From an uncultured Elusimicrobium sp. (GTDB lineage Bacteria > Elusimicrobiota > Elusimicrobia > Elusimicrobiales > Elusimicrobiaceae): DNA of 64,000 bases. Made by a program: the position numbers and the translations under genes. Shown here piece by piece: positions 43,166 through 52,670 of this stretch. Each line of letters begins with the position of its first letter. The stretch's first letter is position 1. Location of the stretch: contig CALAFB010000082.1 of NCBI GenBank assembly GCA_937891135.1, positions 1 to 64,000 of the forward strand, written 5' to 3'. The notes below the pieces were generated by a model. That model searched no databases, was not told the DNA's origin, and worked only from the letters and a program-made list of their open reading frames with translations.

Positions 43166-43817
43166 AAAGGACGTATTGCCGTTACTCAAAGCTCTTAAAA
43201 AATTATATCCTAAACATATTATTCCCTTACATCATCAAAACGCGTGGGAACTTTTATGTGCGGTTATTTTATCGGCCCAATGTACGGACGTGCGTGTAAA
43301 CACCATTACTCCGCATTTGTTTCAAAAATATCCTACCGTGTACGATTTGGCCAAGGCCGATATAAAAGATGTGGAAAAAATTATTCACTCCGCTGGGTTT
43401 TACCACAGTAAAGCCCTTTCTTTGATTGAAATGTCTAAGCGAATTTGCGATGTGTACGGCGGAGAAGTGCCGCAAACCATGGAGGCCCTTTTGACCTTAC
43501 GCGGAGTGGCGCGCAAAACCGCCAACGTAATGCTAGGCGATTATTTTAAAAAGCCTGCCGGTATTGTGGTAGACACACACGTCAAGCGTTTATCCTTTCG
43601 CTTAGGGCTTACAAAAAATACGGATCCCGTTAAAATAGAGCGTGACCTTACTAAAATTATCCCTTATAAATACTGGGGATGGATTGCGATTGCGCTTATT
43701 TTGCACGGTCGCAGTATTTGCCCGGCCCGTAAGCCGCAATGTGCTCAATGCCCGCTCCGTAAATTTTGCCCGAAAAATGGGGTAAAACAAGAGAGTATTT
43801 CCAATAAAATATTTTAA
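43155..43817 (+). CDS. nth: endonuclease III
   Basis: A 220-residue DNA glycosylase/AP lyase removing oxidised pyrimidines. The helix-hairpin-helix LRGVARKTANVMLG contains catalytic Lys (about 119), and catalytic Asp follows in VVDTHVKRLSFRLG (about 138). The C-terminal [4Fe-4S] cluster is CPARKPQCAQCPLRKFC. Last gene of the znu unit. Confidence 0.96.
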   Translation: MPAKKDVLPLLKALKKLYPKHIIPLHHQNAWELLCAVILSAQCTDVRVNTITPHLFQKYPTVYDLAKADIKDVEKIIHSAGFYHSKALSLIEMSKRICDVYGGEVPQTMEALLTLRGVARKTANVMLGDYFKKPAGIVVDTHVKRLSFRLGLTKNTDPVKIERDLTKIIPYKYWGWIAIALILHGRSICPARKPQCAQCPLRKFCPKNGVKQESISNKIF

Positions 43818-43840
43818 CAATCTAAAAAGGAAAAAACGTT

Positions 43841-44794
43841 ATGAATACATTTAATCCAACTTTATTTAGTCGTGAAATTTCTACTTTGTTAAAGGGTATC
43901 GCTATTACATTGGTTTTGGCGTCCCATTGTGCAGATCCGTTTTTCCGTTATTTTACCCCGTTTGGGGGGATTGGAGTTGCTATATTTTTATTTTTTTCCG
44001 GTTATGGACTTACCTATTCTTTTTATAGTTCCGGCATACAGCATTATTGGCCCAAACGAATTCTATCAGTCTTTGTACCGTATTTTATATTACAACTGAT
44101 TACCCTTCCATTACACCCGTATCATTCGTTTGTATCTTTCCTCTTAGACATTTCGCTGATTTTACCACGTATGCCAATGGGTTGGTTCTTACAATATTTA
44201 CTTGTCTGGTATATCGTATTTTGGGTGGCAGCCCGGTTATCGCTTTCCAAATTAACGCGAACATATGTTTTAGGAATTTGTTCTTTTGTTTTACTCTTCG
44301 TAAGTATTTATACGAAGCAACACATTTGGTTTGAGCAATCGTTTTCTTTTTTTCTAGGGTATTTAGCGTGTACTTATAATTTAGAAACATTTTTCTTACC
44401 AAAAAGGATTCCTCTAGCTGTTGGCATAGGGATTGTTTGTTTGGGCTGTAAACAAATTCCTTGTATACGTGCACTTCCTGCTATAACGTGGTGTTTAGAT
44501 TTATTCATTAAAATTTCATCTATGTGGGGAATTATTTCGTTTATCAAATACCCCGGATTGGTTTATCAAATTCCCCGTTATATTTTTTATGCTTTAGGGG
44601 TAATTTCTTTTGAAATTTATTTGATACAAGCCTATATGTGCGGCTTATTCCAGCTTCCTATTCCTAAGGGAATAAGCGTAATTTTAATCGTATTAGGTAC
44701 CCTGCCTCTTGCTTTTATTTTCTACAAAGTAAATAGTTGGATTAAAAAACGGTTTATTACTACGTGCCAGCATTTAAACGTAACCTATAAATAG
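43841..44794 (+). CDS. acyltransferase 3 family membrane protein
   Basis: A 317-residue protein with nine to ten hydrophobic segments. It starts with the family pattern REISTLLKGIAITLVLASHCAD, which contains the catalytic His, then GGIGVAIFLFFSGYGLTYSF. Such proteins acetylate or succinylate surface polysaccharides or lipids at the inner membrane. RBS AAAAGGA is present. No glycan-biosynthesis genes are adjacent, but the neighbouring phosphoethanolamine transferase remnant also suggests surface modification. Confidence 0.85.
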   Translation: MNTFNPTLFSREISTLLKGIAITLVLASHCADPFFRYFTPFGGIGVAIFLFFSGYGLTYSFYSSGIQHYWPKRILSVFVPYFILQLITLPLHPYHSFVSFLLDISLILPRMPMGWFLQYLLVWYIVFWVAARLSLSKLTRTYVLGICSFVLLFVSIYTKQHIWFEQSFSFFLGYLACTYNLETFFLPKRIPLAVGIGIVCLGCKQIPCIRALPAITWCLDLFIKISSMWGIISFIKYPGLVYQIPRYIFYALGVISFEIYLIQAYMCGLFQLPIPKGISVILIVLGTLPLAFIFYKVNSWIKKRFITTCQHLNVTYK

Positions 44795-44962
44795 TACTAC
44801 ATGGATAACTACATACTTAAAAGATAGGTACAAGATTTATACTATTTATGCTTAGTAAGTTTGGGCCAAATTTTAAGCATTACACCGTTTTTATGAGATC
44901 AGAATTAGTTATCAAAATAACGGCATTTCTGCTACATCAAACCATGTTTAATTATTAGGGCC

Positions 44963-45727
44963 CTAATATTCTACCGGACTGTTTTTAAGCGATAGATACG
45001 GCCGGAGTTGCTCTCCGTCAAAAACCACTATGTCTTCAGGATTATTGGTTGTAATTTCTTGTATGGATTTCGGTTGAATGATATTTGTTTCTATCCCAAG
45101 ATAATAAAGCAAATTTGATAGAAAATCAAAGCCGCTGGCATACTCCTCAATAATTTTATGTTCTTGGATATCGGAAGTCAGTACAATATATGGGACCCGG
45201 TAATTGGATTTGTAATCTGTCCCATGATGGATAAATGCTCCACCTTTTGAATTCATATCAAAAACAACTCCATGGTCCGACAAATAAAACAGGGCATACG
45301 GCTCATTTAGTTCTTTTAGCTGTGTATGTATATCGGTTATAAACTCATCTAGTTTCTTGGTTACAGAAAGATAACAGTTCAGCTCCCAATCGCCTTCCAT
45401 ATTTTCATGTTTTAGGTTTTTGAAATAATTGGGATAGCCGCGCAATCTTTTGCATACCCGGGGATGATGCCCCAGCATGTGCAATAAAATCATTCTGTTT
45501 TCCTCTTGATCGCTTAATGCCAGACGTACATAATTTAAAATAGGCATATCGTCGCGGTAGGGGTTGGCGAGTGATATTTTCCCGAGTTTAAATGATTTGG
45601 GCAGATTACTGGCATTATATTTAGACATAGACGAATAAGTCATATTCATCTCATCACTAGGTTCTGCGGCGAAATAATAAGTAGCAAAACCGGCTTGATT
45701 GGCTATATTTACCACATTGTTGTTCAT
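44963..45727 (-). pseudogene. phosphoethanolamine transferase, C-terminal part (frameshifted)
   Basis: A 254-codon frame holding the C-terminal sulfatase-fold half: MLGHHPRVCKR, FYLSDHGV (metal-binding Asp-His) and HHGTDYKSNYRVPYIV. It continues the protein of 45757-46584: translating past that stop in another frame gives LNYCPDKQNYQMNNNVVNIANQAG. One indel near 45760-45770 has therefore split a single EptA-like gene. A sequencing error is an alternative explanation. Confidence 0.8.
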
Positions 45728-45756
45728 TTGATAATTTTGTTTATCCGGGCAATAGT

Positions 45757-46584
45757 TTAAGGTCCTATAAACGGCATGGTGGGTATAGGGGCCGCTGCAA
45801 TAAAGTTTTTATAGAAATGCCCATTCAGGTTCTGCAAATTCGGAGTAGTTTTATGAGGGTACCCTAAGACTTGCAAATAATCCGAAGTAACACTTTCCCC
45901 TATGATGATGACCACATTTTTAAATTTCTTCTGATTTTTTGTAATAATAATATCTGTAGGTTTATTGAGGTTTTCTTCCAATACATGACGTTCCTGTTTT
46001 ACCCACGCTAAATTTTGGTACGTTTCCACAAATATTCTTGGCGGATAACATTTATAAGACAAAAATAGAGTTAATAGTAACAATGCCAAGCGGATGTATC
46101 TGTAATATTTCTTTTTTAACAGGTCTTTTCTTCTATTTAATATTTTTAGCCCATTTATTAGATACAAAGCCAGCAGCATAAGAGAAACGACAACGAACAG
46201 ACATGATTTTACAGACAAAACCATAACTATAAATTCCAACGCTTCGTGGAAAGTAGTATGCGCCGTATTTAACAGATGGGCTCTGCTTGGAATGCCAAAG
46301 TTTAATGTTACCGGGAATATAAGCGCAATAAGAGAAAATAGGATAGTTGTTATCCATAGGGATAATTTGGAACATTGAGATAAAAGCAAAATAAAAAAGG
46401 AAGAAATAACAAATTTAAAATGTATGGAAAGCGAATAATTAAAAATAAAAGAAATGGCAACAGCAAGAATCAGTCCCCATAAAAAATTTTTAAGATTGGG
46501 TTTATTTTTTAGATAATTTAACATTGGATATATACAATTGCCGGTAGTTCCTAAAATAATAGCCGTATTCTTCGTAGTGTTCAT
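45757..46584 (-). pseudogene. phosphoethanolamine transferase, N-terminal part (frameshifted)
   Basis: A 275-codon frame with about five membrane helices followed by the start of the sulfatase-like catalytic domain: VVIIIGESVTSDYLQVLGYPHKTTPNL (metal/nucleophile region) and PIPTMPFIGP, where the frame ends. EptA/CptA-type enzymes move phosphoethanolamine to lipid A or core sugars in the periplasm. Broken by a frameshift; see 44963-45727 for the remainder. Confidence 0.8.
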
Positions 46585-46641
46585 ACGTTTATTATAGTAA
46601 AAATTATGTTACAATGTGATAGTAGTAACATACAATTTTAT

Positions 46642-46850
46642 CTGTTTTTGGAACCGTATGCAGAATACGGTGGGTGGGTTGTATCATCCAAGTAGAGTCC
46701 AGAAACGGCCTATACGAAGGCACAATAAAAGCGGACTAATTACCCGTTTATATTGTGCCGAATGTTTATCGTTTTACGGTAAATTACGGCTGTTTTGTTA
46801 GATTCACTCTACTTGGTCTGGCAAATAAGCCGTTTTTATGGCTCCCGCAA
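46642..46850 (+). promoter_or_regulatory. structured pilin leader RNA, copy D
   Basis: H1 CCGTAT/ATACGG at 46654-46670 after CTGTTTTTGGAA; P1 arms (CCAAGTAGAGT / ACTCTACTTGG, 11 bp) at 46688-46698 and 46806-46816; strand A (AAACGGCC) at 46703-46710; H2 arms (GGCACAATA / TATTGTGCC) at 46719-46727 and 46751-46759 with loop containing ACTAATTACCCG; CGAATG; strand B (GGCTGTTT) at 46788-46795; strand C (AGCCGT) at 46828-46833 then UUUU. TACAAT at 46631-46636 is the likely -10. Confidence 0.78.
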
Positions 46851-46888
46851 CAGATAAGTTGGCAAATTAGCAGTAAAGGAGAACCAAA

Positions 46889-47434
46889 ATGATAAATAAA
46901 AATACCCGGCGGGGTGAAACGCAAAGTTGTTTTTCCAAAGGTTTTACACTCATAGAACTTTTGGTAGTTGTATTGATTATTGGTATCTTGGCGGCGGTGG
47001 CTCTGCCACAATACCAAAAGGCAGTTGAGAAAACCCGCGTGGTTGAAGCCAGTACGGTATTGCGTACTATTTACCAAGGATACCAATTATGTATTTTACA
47101 ACATGGAGTTGAAAGTGATAAATGTTTGTTGGATGAAAATGATGCAACCAATATCAATAACAACCTGTTGGCCAATATGGATGTTGAATTACCTGGGGAA
47201 ATTACAAACGAGGGATGCCCGGATGATTTATATGTCTGTATCAATACGCCAAATTGGAGTTACACAACAGACGACCCTACTAACCTTTGGTATGCTTATA
47301 GAATGCCAAATCAAACATATTATTTACAATTAGATTTGCAAAATGATGGACGAATTTTATGTCATCCATTAGGCCCGGAGAATGAGGAAGCATGTAATCC
47401 TATTTGTGGTGGCGATGACTGCGAAATAAAATAA
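46889..47434 (+). CDS. type IV pilin-like precursor
   Basis: A 181-residue pseudopilin: leader MINKNTRRGETQSCFSKG, then FTLIELL and AAVALPQYQKAV. The soluble domain is Cys-rich (LCILQHG, KCLLDE, GCPDDLYVC, a C-terminal CNPICGGDDC). AAGGAG lies eight bases before the ATG. Stand-alone, with leader copy D upstream and a GGCCCCC hairpin terminator shortly after (about 47451-47478). Confidence 0.92.
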   Translation: MINKNTRRGETQSCFSKGFTLIELLVVVLIIGILAAVALPQYQKAVEKTRVVEASTVLRTIYQGYQLCILQHGVESDKCLLDENDATNINNNLLANMDVELPGEITNEGCPDDLYVCINTPNWSYTTDDPTNLWYAYRMPNQTYYLQLDLQNDGRILCHPLGPENEEACNPICGGDDCEIK

Positions 47435-47450
47435 TTTGGATTAAGGACAG

Positions 47451-47478
47451 AAAGGCCCCCATTACGGGGGCCTTCTTT
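47451..47478. terminator. hairpin between pilin and oadB
   Basis: AAGGCCCCC-attac-GGGGGCCTT followed by CTTTT on the plus strand; also U-rich on the minus strand, so it can serve both convergent units. Confidence 0.75.
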
Positions 47479-47495
47479 TCAAAAGAACTTCAATT

Positions 47496-48662
47496 TTATT
47501 TTCCTAAGATAGCCAGTAACACCCCTGCCGCTACCGCACTACCGATTACACCCGCTACGTTCGGGCCCATCGCATGCATGAGCAGGTAGTTTTGCTTATC
47601 ATATTCCAAGCCCACTTTGTTGGATACGCGCGCGGCCATCGGCACGGCCGACACGCCAGCGGAACCAATAAGCGGGTTAATTTTCTCTTTAGAGAATACG
47701 TTCATCACTTTGGCTAAGAGTACGCCCGAAGCCGTTGCCACGGAGAAGGCAATAATACCCAGTACCAAAATACCCATCGTTTCGGTTACTAAAAAGTGGT
47801 CGTACTGTAATTTGGAACCAACAGACAAACCGAGCAAAATGGTTACAATGTTGCAAAACTCATTTTGCAAGGTTTTGCTTAACCGTTCCGCCACACCGGA
47901 TTCTTTGACTAAGTTACCAAACGTCAAACAACCGATTAACGGAGCGGCTGACGGAAGCAAGAGCGCGCACAAAATAAGAATCACTAACGGAAACAAGATT
48001 TTTTCCCGCTTAGAAACCGGGCGCAGCTGCGTCATACGGATTTTGCGTTCTTCTTTAGTAGTTAACAGTTTCATAATCGGCGGTTGGATTACCGGCACCA
48101 ACGCCATATATGAATACGCCGCCACGGCAATAGAACCTAACAACTGCGGGGCCAAGCGGGAGGTTAAATAAATAGACGTCGGACCGTCTGCTCCCCCGAT
48201 AATACCAATAGATGCGGCTTCTTTCAATCCAAACGCAAATGGGTGCGAGCCACCAATCACCACGTAAGACAGTCCAATTGCCCCCAAGAGCGTCGCAAAA
48301 ATACCAAACTGCGCTGCCCCGCCCAGTAACGCCATTTTGGGGTTGGCAATTAACGGGCCAAAGTCCGTCATAGCCCCTACGGCCATAAAGATAAACAGCG
48401 GGAACAGCCCCGTGTTAATCCCGGCGTTAAAAATGATGCCTAAAAACCCGTTGGCTTCGGCAATCATTTCGCCGGGCGGCATGGGAATATTCGCCAAAAT
48501 ACCGCCAAAAGCAATGGGCACCAAAAGCAGCGGTTCAAACTGTTTTTTAATCCCCAACCATAATAGGAAACAACATACGGCAATCATTACCGCTTGCTGC
48601 CATACCATGGTGTAGAGCCCGGTGGTCTGCCAGATCTTAATAAATGCTTCTGTAAAGTCCAT
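47496..48662 (-). CDS. oadB: Na+-translocating decarboxylase beta subunit
   Basis: A 388-residue integral membrane subunit of oxaloacetate/methylmalonyl-CoA-type decarboxylase sodium pumps. It decarboxylates carboxybiotin and exports Na+. About nine membrane helices; hallmarks are GGADGPTSIYLTSRLAPQL (containing the conserved Asp), NPKMALLGGAAQFGIF and IGSAGVSAVPMAARVS. Last gene of birA-oadG-oadA-oadB. Confidence 0.95.
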   Translation of the reverse strand: MDFTEAFIKIWQTTGLYTMVWQQAVMIAVCCFLLWLGIKKQFEPLLLVPIAFGGILANIPMPPGEMIAEANGFLGIIFNAGINTGLFPLFIFMAVGAMTDFGPLIANPKMALLGGAAQFGIFATLLGAIGLSYVVIGGSHPFAFGLKEAASIGIIGGADGPTSIYLTSRLAPQLLGSIAVAAYSYMALVPVIQPPIMKLLTTKEERKIRMTQLRPVSKREKILFPLVILILCALLLPSAAPLIGCLTFGNLVKESGVAERLSKTLQNEFCNIVTILLGLSVGSKLQYDHFLVTETMGILVLGIIAFSVATASGVLLAKVMNVFSKEKINPLIGSAGVSAVPMAARVSNKVGLEYDKQNYLLMHAMGPNVAGVIGSAVAAGVLLAILGK

Positions 48663-48670
48663 AGTTCCCC

Positions 48671-50467
48671 CTATTTAATATCCGCCAGGGTATGCCCGGT
48701 TTGTACTTGGTCGCCCTGTTTGACGGCAAAGTGAATGACACCCGTCGCAGGAGCAGCCACCGGGGTTTCCATTTTCATGGCTTCCAGCACAATAATTTCC
48801 TGGCCTTCGGCTACGCGGTCCCCGTCTTTGACTGAAAAGCGCAACACCGCACCCGGCACCGGGGCTTTTACCGTAGCACCATTACCGGTAGAGGCAGCAG
48901 CCACCGTGGCTTTCGCGTCTGAAGCGGCGGTGGAAATATCGTAGCGTTTGCCGTTGACGGTAGCGGCATTGTCACCGTCAAAAACGACTTCGTACGCTTG
49001 CCCATTCACGGTTACTTTGACGGCCCCCGTATCCGTTGTAGCAGATTTCTTAACGTCAGCCGCCCAGCGGATACCGTTGACTTTGGCCTCGCCTTTTAAG
49101 AATAAAATACCTTTGTCGGCACAGGTGGCCACGATAAACGCATTTTCTTCGTTGACCGGGAGTCCGGCTTCTTTAAGTTTGGCTTCGGCTACTTTTAAGC
49201 CTTTTTTAGGGTCGGCGTTATTGATTTCCAGCACGGTTTTCTTTGTTGGTTCTAAGCCCAGTTGCTCGCTGGCAATTTTGACGACTTTCGGGTCCGGCTC
49301 CACCGGGGTTTTACCGAAATACCCAAGTACCATTTTGCCGTAGCCGGGGGTAATTTTTTTCCACGGACCCGCCATCACGTTGGAGTAAGCCTGTTGGAAA
49401 TAAAATTGCGAAACCGGGGTCACGGACGTGCCGAACCCGCCCAATTTCACACATTCGCCCATCGCTTTTACCACTTCGGGGAATTTGTCAAACGTGCCGT
49501 TGTCGCGCATCATTTGCGTGTTGGCAGTTAATGCACCGCCGGGCAGCGGAGAGAACGGAATAATCGGGTTCACAGCCGTGGCCTCGGGCGGTAAGAAGTA
49601 TTTAGCCATACAATCTTTAAATACGTTTTCGGCTTCTTGGATTTTGTGCGGGTCAATATCTAGCGTATATTCAGTCCCACGCAAGGCATGCCACATGGTT
49701 AAAATATCGGGCTGGCAAGTACCACCGGAAACAGGCTGCATGGACAAGTCCAAACTATCGGCCCCATTTTCAATAGCCGCTAAACAGCACGCAATGGAGT
49801 TACCGGCCGTTTCGTGCGTGTGAAAGACAATTTTAGTACCTTTTGGCAACAATTTGCGCGCCATGGCCATGGTTTTGCCGACGGTGTTCGGCGTGGAAGT
49901 TCCGGACGCATCTTTGAAACAGACGGAATCAAACGGCACGCCGGAATCTAAAATTTGGCGCAAGATTTTTTCATAAAAAATTTCGTTGTGGATTTTTCCC
50001 GTTGTATCCCAGCCGGGCGGCAAGGACATCATGGTTACACACACTTCGTGTTTAAGCCCGGCATCGTGGATGCATTTGCCGGAATAAATCAGGTTGTTCA
50101 CATCATTTAACGCATCAAAGTTGCGGATGGTGGTGGTACCGTGTTTTTTAAACAGTTGGGCGTGGGCTTTGATGACGTCGGAAGATTGACTGTCTAACCC
50201 TACTACGTTTACTCCGCGCGCAAGTGTTTGTAAGTTAGTATCCGGGCCGGCGGTTTTGCGGAAGGTATCCATCATATCAAACGCGTTTTCGTTACAGTAG
50301 AAGAACAACGCCTGAAAACGTGCCCCGCCGCCAAATTCCATGTGGTTAATCCCGGCGTGTTTGGCCGCCTCTACGGCGGGCATAAAGTCTTTGGTTAAGA
50401 CGCGCGCCCCGTAAACGGATTGAAACCCGTCGCGAAACGCAGTCAGCATAAAGTTAATTTTTTTCAT
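48671..50467 (-). CDS. oadA: oxaloacetate/pyruvate carboxylase-type carboxyltransferase subunit with biotin domain
   Basis: A 598-residue alpha subunit. The N-terminal TIM-barrel carboxyltransferase has FRDGFQSVYGARV, the metal site HTHETAGNS and the catalytic Lys region FKDASGT. It is followed by the PYC_OADA domain and a C-terminal biotinyl domain with EAMKMET (Lys biotinylated, about residue 564). It transfers CO2 from the keto acid to biotin; with OadB/G it makes a Na+ gradient. The Ala/Thr linker before the biotin domain is typical. Confidence 0.95.
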   Translation of the reverse strand: MKKINFMLTAFRDGFQSVYGARVLTKDFMPAVEAAKHAGINHMEFGGGARFQALFFYCNENAFDMMDTFRKTAGPDTNLQTLARGVNVVGLDSQSSDVIKAHAQLFKKHGTTTIRNFDALNDVNNLIYSGKCIHDAGLKHEVCVTMMSLPPGWDTTGKIHNEIFYEKILRQILDSGVPFDSVCFKDASGTSTPNTVGKTMAMARKLLPKGTKIVFHTHETAGNSIACCLAAIENGADSLDLSMQPVSGGTCQPDILTMWHALRGTEYTLDIDPHKIQEAENVFKDCMAKYFLPPEATAVNPIIPFSPLPGGALTANTQMMRDNGTFDKFPEVVKAMGECVKLGGFGTSVTPVSQFYFQQAYSNVMAGPWKKITPGYGKMVLGYFGKTPVEPDPKVVKIASEQLGLEPTKKTVLEINNADPKKGLKVAEAKLKEAGLPVNEENAFIVATCADKGILFLKGEAKVNGIRWAADVKKSATTDTGAVKVTVNGQAYEVVFDGDNAATVNGKRYDISTAASDAKATVAAASTGNGATVKAPVPGAVLRFSVKDGDRVAEGQEIIVLEAMKMETPVAAPATGVIHFAVKQGDQVQTGHTLADIK

Positions 50468-50479
50468 AAATTCTCCTAT

Positions 50480-50695
50480 TTATTTTCCTTGAAATTTTTT
50501 AGCAGCGGCAATTGCCACGGCAATGAGTGCATTATCTTGCACGGCAGGTACAGTTTGCGGGAAATATTTTTCCATCGTTTGTACCGCAACGCCTAACAAT
50601 TTCATCAGTAATACCAAAATTATTAGGAACACAAACACCACGGACATGCCAATAACCGTAATGCTAGCAGCTTGCCCGATTAAACTTTCATTCAT
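50480..50695 (-). CDS. oadG: Na+-pump decarboxylase gamma subunit
   Basis: A 71-residue small subunit: one N-terminal membrane helix (ITVIGMSVVFVFLIILVLLMKLL) and a short Ala-rich cytoplasmic tail. Size, topology and position upstream of oadA identify it as OadG, which stabilises the complex. It overlaps the birA stop by four bases. Confidence 0.88.
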   Translation of the reverse strand: MNESLIGQAASITVIGMSVVFVFLIILVLLMKLLGVAVQTMEKYFPQTVPAVQDNALIAVAIAAAKKFQGK

Positions 50696-51396
50696 ACAAT
50701 TAGGTCTCCTATTAAAATTTCCCGCAGGCCGTTTTGCGTTTGTAACAAAAGCGTACCGCGCGGGGATAAATCGTGTGCTATGCCGGTTAGAGCACTCGTA
50801 CCGTTCTTTACTACAATTTGTTTACCTAAGAACACAAACCGCTCTTTATACGCCGAACGGATAACAGAAAACCCTTCTTCCAGCACGGCCGGATAATAAG
50901 CAAAAAATTTAGCCAACACATCTTGTAAAAAATCCTCTTTGGCGACGTTTACGCCTAGTTCCCGCAAGGAAACAGCCGGCTGTCCCACGTGGGATAAATC
51001 TTTTTGGGCCACGTTCACGCCTACCCCCACGGCTAAACAAGCAATTTTGTTATCTTGCGTAATTGCTTCACTTAAAATGCCGCAGAGTTTTTTGCCGGCT
51101 ACTTGCACGTCGTTTGGCCATTTTAAATTGGGCTGCACCCCGTATTTTTCGGCTGCCTCGCAAACCGCCAAGGCCATTAGTTGCGTAATATTGGCTACGA
51201 AATCAGTTTTAGCAGGTTTTAACAGCACCGAGAAATAAAGTCCGCCCGGCTGGGAAACCCATTGGCGGTCAAAACGGCCCCGCCCGGCGGTTTGAGTGCC
51301 GGTAATTACGACGGTCTTATCGTCTAATTCGTTAAAATGGTCTTTGAGGTACGTCTGTGTGGAGTTCAACGTCTCAAAATACAAAATAGTACTCAT
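50692..51396 (-). CDS. birA: biotin-protein ligase BirA (no repressor domain)
   Basis: A 234-residue ligase that attaches biotin to the oadA carrier lysine via biotinyl-AMP. Motifs are TGTQTAGRGRFDRQW (biotinoyl-AMP loop, about residues 32-46), LKWPNDVQVAGKKLCGIL (about 95-112) and GVGVNV. There is no N-terminal helix-turn-helix, so this is the non-regulatory class. Co-transcription with its substrate operon is biologically sensible. Confidence 0.94.
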   Translation of the reverse strand: MSTILYFETLNSTQTYLKDHFNELDDKTVVITGTQTAGRGRFDRQWVSQPGGLYFSVLLKPAKTDFVANITQLMALAVCEAAEKYGVQPNLKWPNDVQVAGKKLCGILSEAITQDNKIACLAVGVGVNVAQKDLSHVGQPAVSLRELGVNVAKEDFLQDVLAKFFAYYPAVLEEGFSVIRSAYKERFVFLGKQIVVKNGTSALTGIAHDLSPRGTLLLQTQNGLREILIGDLIV

Positions 51397-51446
51397 AAAA
51401 ACTTATATATATATTTTACTAAATTTTGACGGGCTTGTATGAAGGA

Positions 51447-52670
51447 TTAAAAGGAGTATAGGAGGTTGTTTTCAGCCCGCACTATTTTCACGCGCACCAG
51501 GCCGCGGGCTTGGGTGTTTTCGGGCAAAATTACTTGCTGAAAGTTAGACGTAATCCCGTGCACCGCCCCTTTTTTTTGTTCTTCTATAAATACTTCCTGT
51601 TCCGTGCCCGCCAGGGTTTGCGCAAACGCGGCGCGCAGTTCTTTATCTAACGCGCGCAGTTTGTCCGCGCGGCGTTTGATTTCCTCGGGCGGCAGTTGCG
51701 GCAGTTGCGCTGCCGGTGTGCCCGGCCGAGGGGAATAACTAAACACGTGCAAGCCAGAAAGTTGTTGCGATTTTATAAATTGGTAGGTTGCTTCAAAATC
51801 GGATTCCGTTTCGGTCGGATACCCGGCAATTACATCGGCAAAAATGCCGATTTGCGGTACGTGTGCGCGCAAATCAGCCACGCGCCGCGCATAATCTGCC
51901 GTGGTATAATGGCGGTTCATATCGTGCAAAATTTTATCGCACCCGGCTTGCAGCGGCAAGTGAAAATAATTGCAAAACCGCGCCGGGTTGGCGTGCATGT
52001 GGGCAATAATTCCGTCCGTTACCGTCGGCAGTTCTATGGACGAAAACCGCACCCGAAAATGCCCCGGCAGTGCAGCAATTTGCCCGCACAAAGCTGCTAA
52101 ATCCGCCCCGGTGTTTGGGCACACATAATTGCCAATATTGATCCCGGTCAGCACAATTTCCAAAAACCCGTTTCGCACCAGTTGCTCAATTTCGGCTAGC
52201 ACATCCGCCGCGGGTTTGGAACGCTTGATACTGCGCGCATACGGCACAATGCAGTACGAACAAAAATTATCGCACCCATCCTGAATTTTAATAAACGCGC
52301 GGCTGTGGCCTTCGTGGCCGGAAACCGTCCAACAAATATCGTTTTGCGCAAATAACGCGCGTCCCAACTCATACTTTCCTACTATTTCTGCCGTCGGAAA
52401 AACTTCCTCAATGTGTGCGCGGTGTGCGGCCGCATAACAGCCTGTTAAAATCAGCCGCGCCGACGGATTGCGACGCACAATTTGGCGGATTAACTTTTCC
52501 ACATCTTTATCGGCTTGGTGGGTAACGGTGCACGTGTTTAATAAACAAATGTCGGCGGTTTCAAAATTTTCCGCGGGCGTAAATCCAGCACGTTTAAACT
52601 GTTCTAAAATGGCCTGGCTTTCCACTTGATTGACGCGGCAGCCGAAAGTTTTAATAAAAAATGTACTCAT
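51447..52670 (-). CDS. mtaB: tRNA N6-threonylcarbamoyladenosine methylthiotransferase
   Basis: A 407-residue radical SAM methylthiotransferase converting t6A37 to ms2t6A37 in ANN-decoding tRNAs. The N-terminal UPF0004 domain has three cluster cysteines (FGCRVNQ, NTCTVT, TGCYAA), the radical SAM triad is CDNFCSYC, and a TRAM-like domain ends the protein. FGCRVNQVE and the spacing favour MtaB over MiaB. The start at 52670 overlaps the rsmE stop (ATGA). Confidence 0.93.
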   Translation of the reverse strand: MSTFFIKTFGCRVNQVESQAILEQFKRAGFTPAENFETADICLLNTCTVTHQADKDVEKLIRQIVRRNPSARLILTGCYAAAHRAHIEEVFPTAEIVGKYELGRALFAQNDICWTVSGHEGHSRAFIKIQDGCDNFCSYCIVPYARSIKRSKPAADVLAEIEQLVRNGFLEIVLTGINIGNYVCPNTGADLAALCGQIAALPGHFRVRFSSIELPTVTDGIIAHMHANPARFCNYFHLPLQAGCDKILHDMNRHYTTADYARRVADLRAHVPQIGIFADVIAGYPTETESDFEATYQFIKSQQLSGLHVFSYSPRPGTPAAQLPQLPPEEIKRRADKLRALDKELRAAFAQTLAGTEQEVFIEEQKKGAVHGITSNFQQVILPENTQARGLVRVKIVRAENNLLYSF

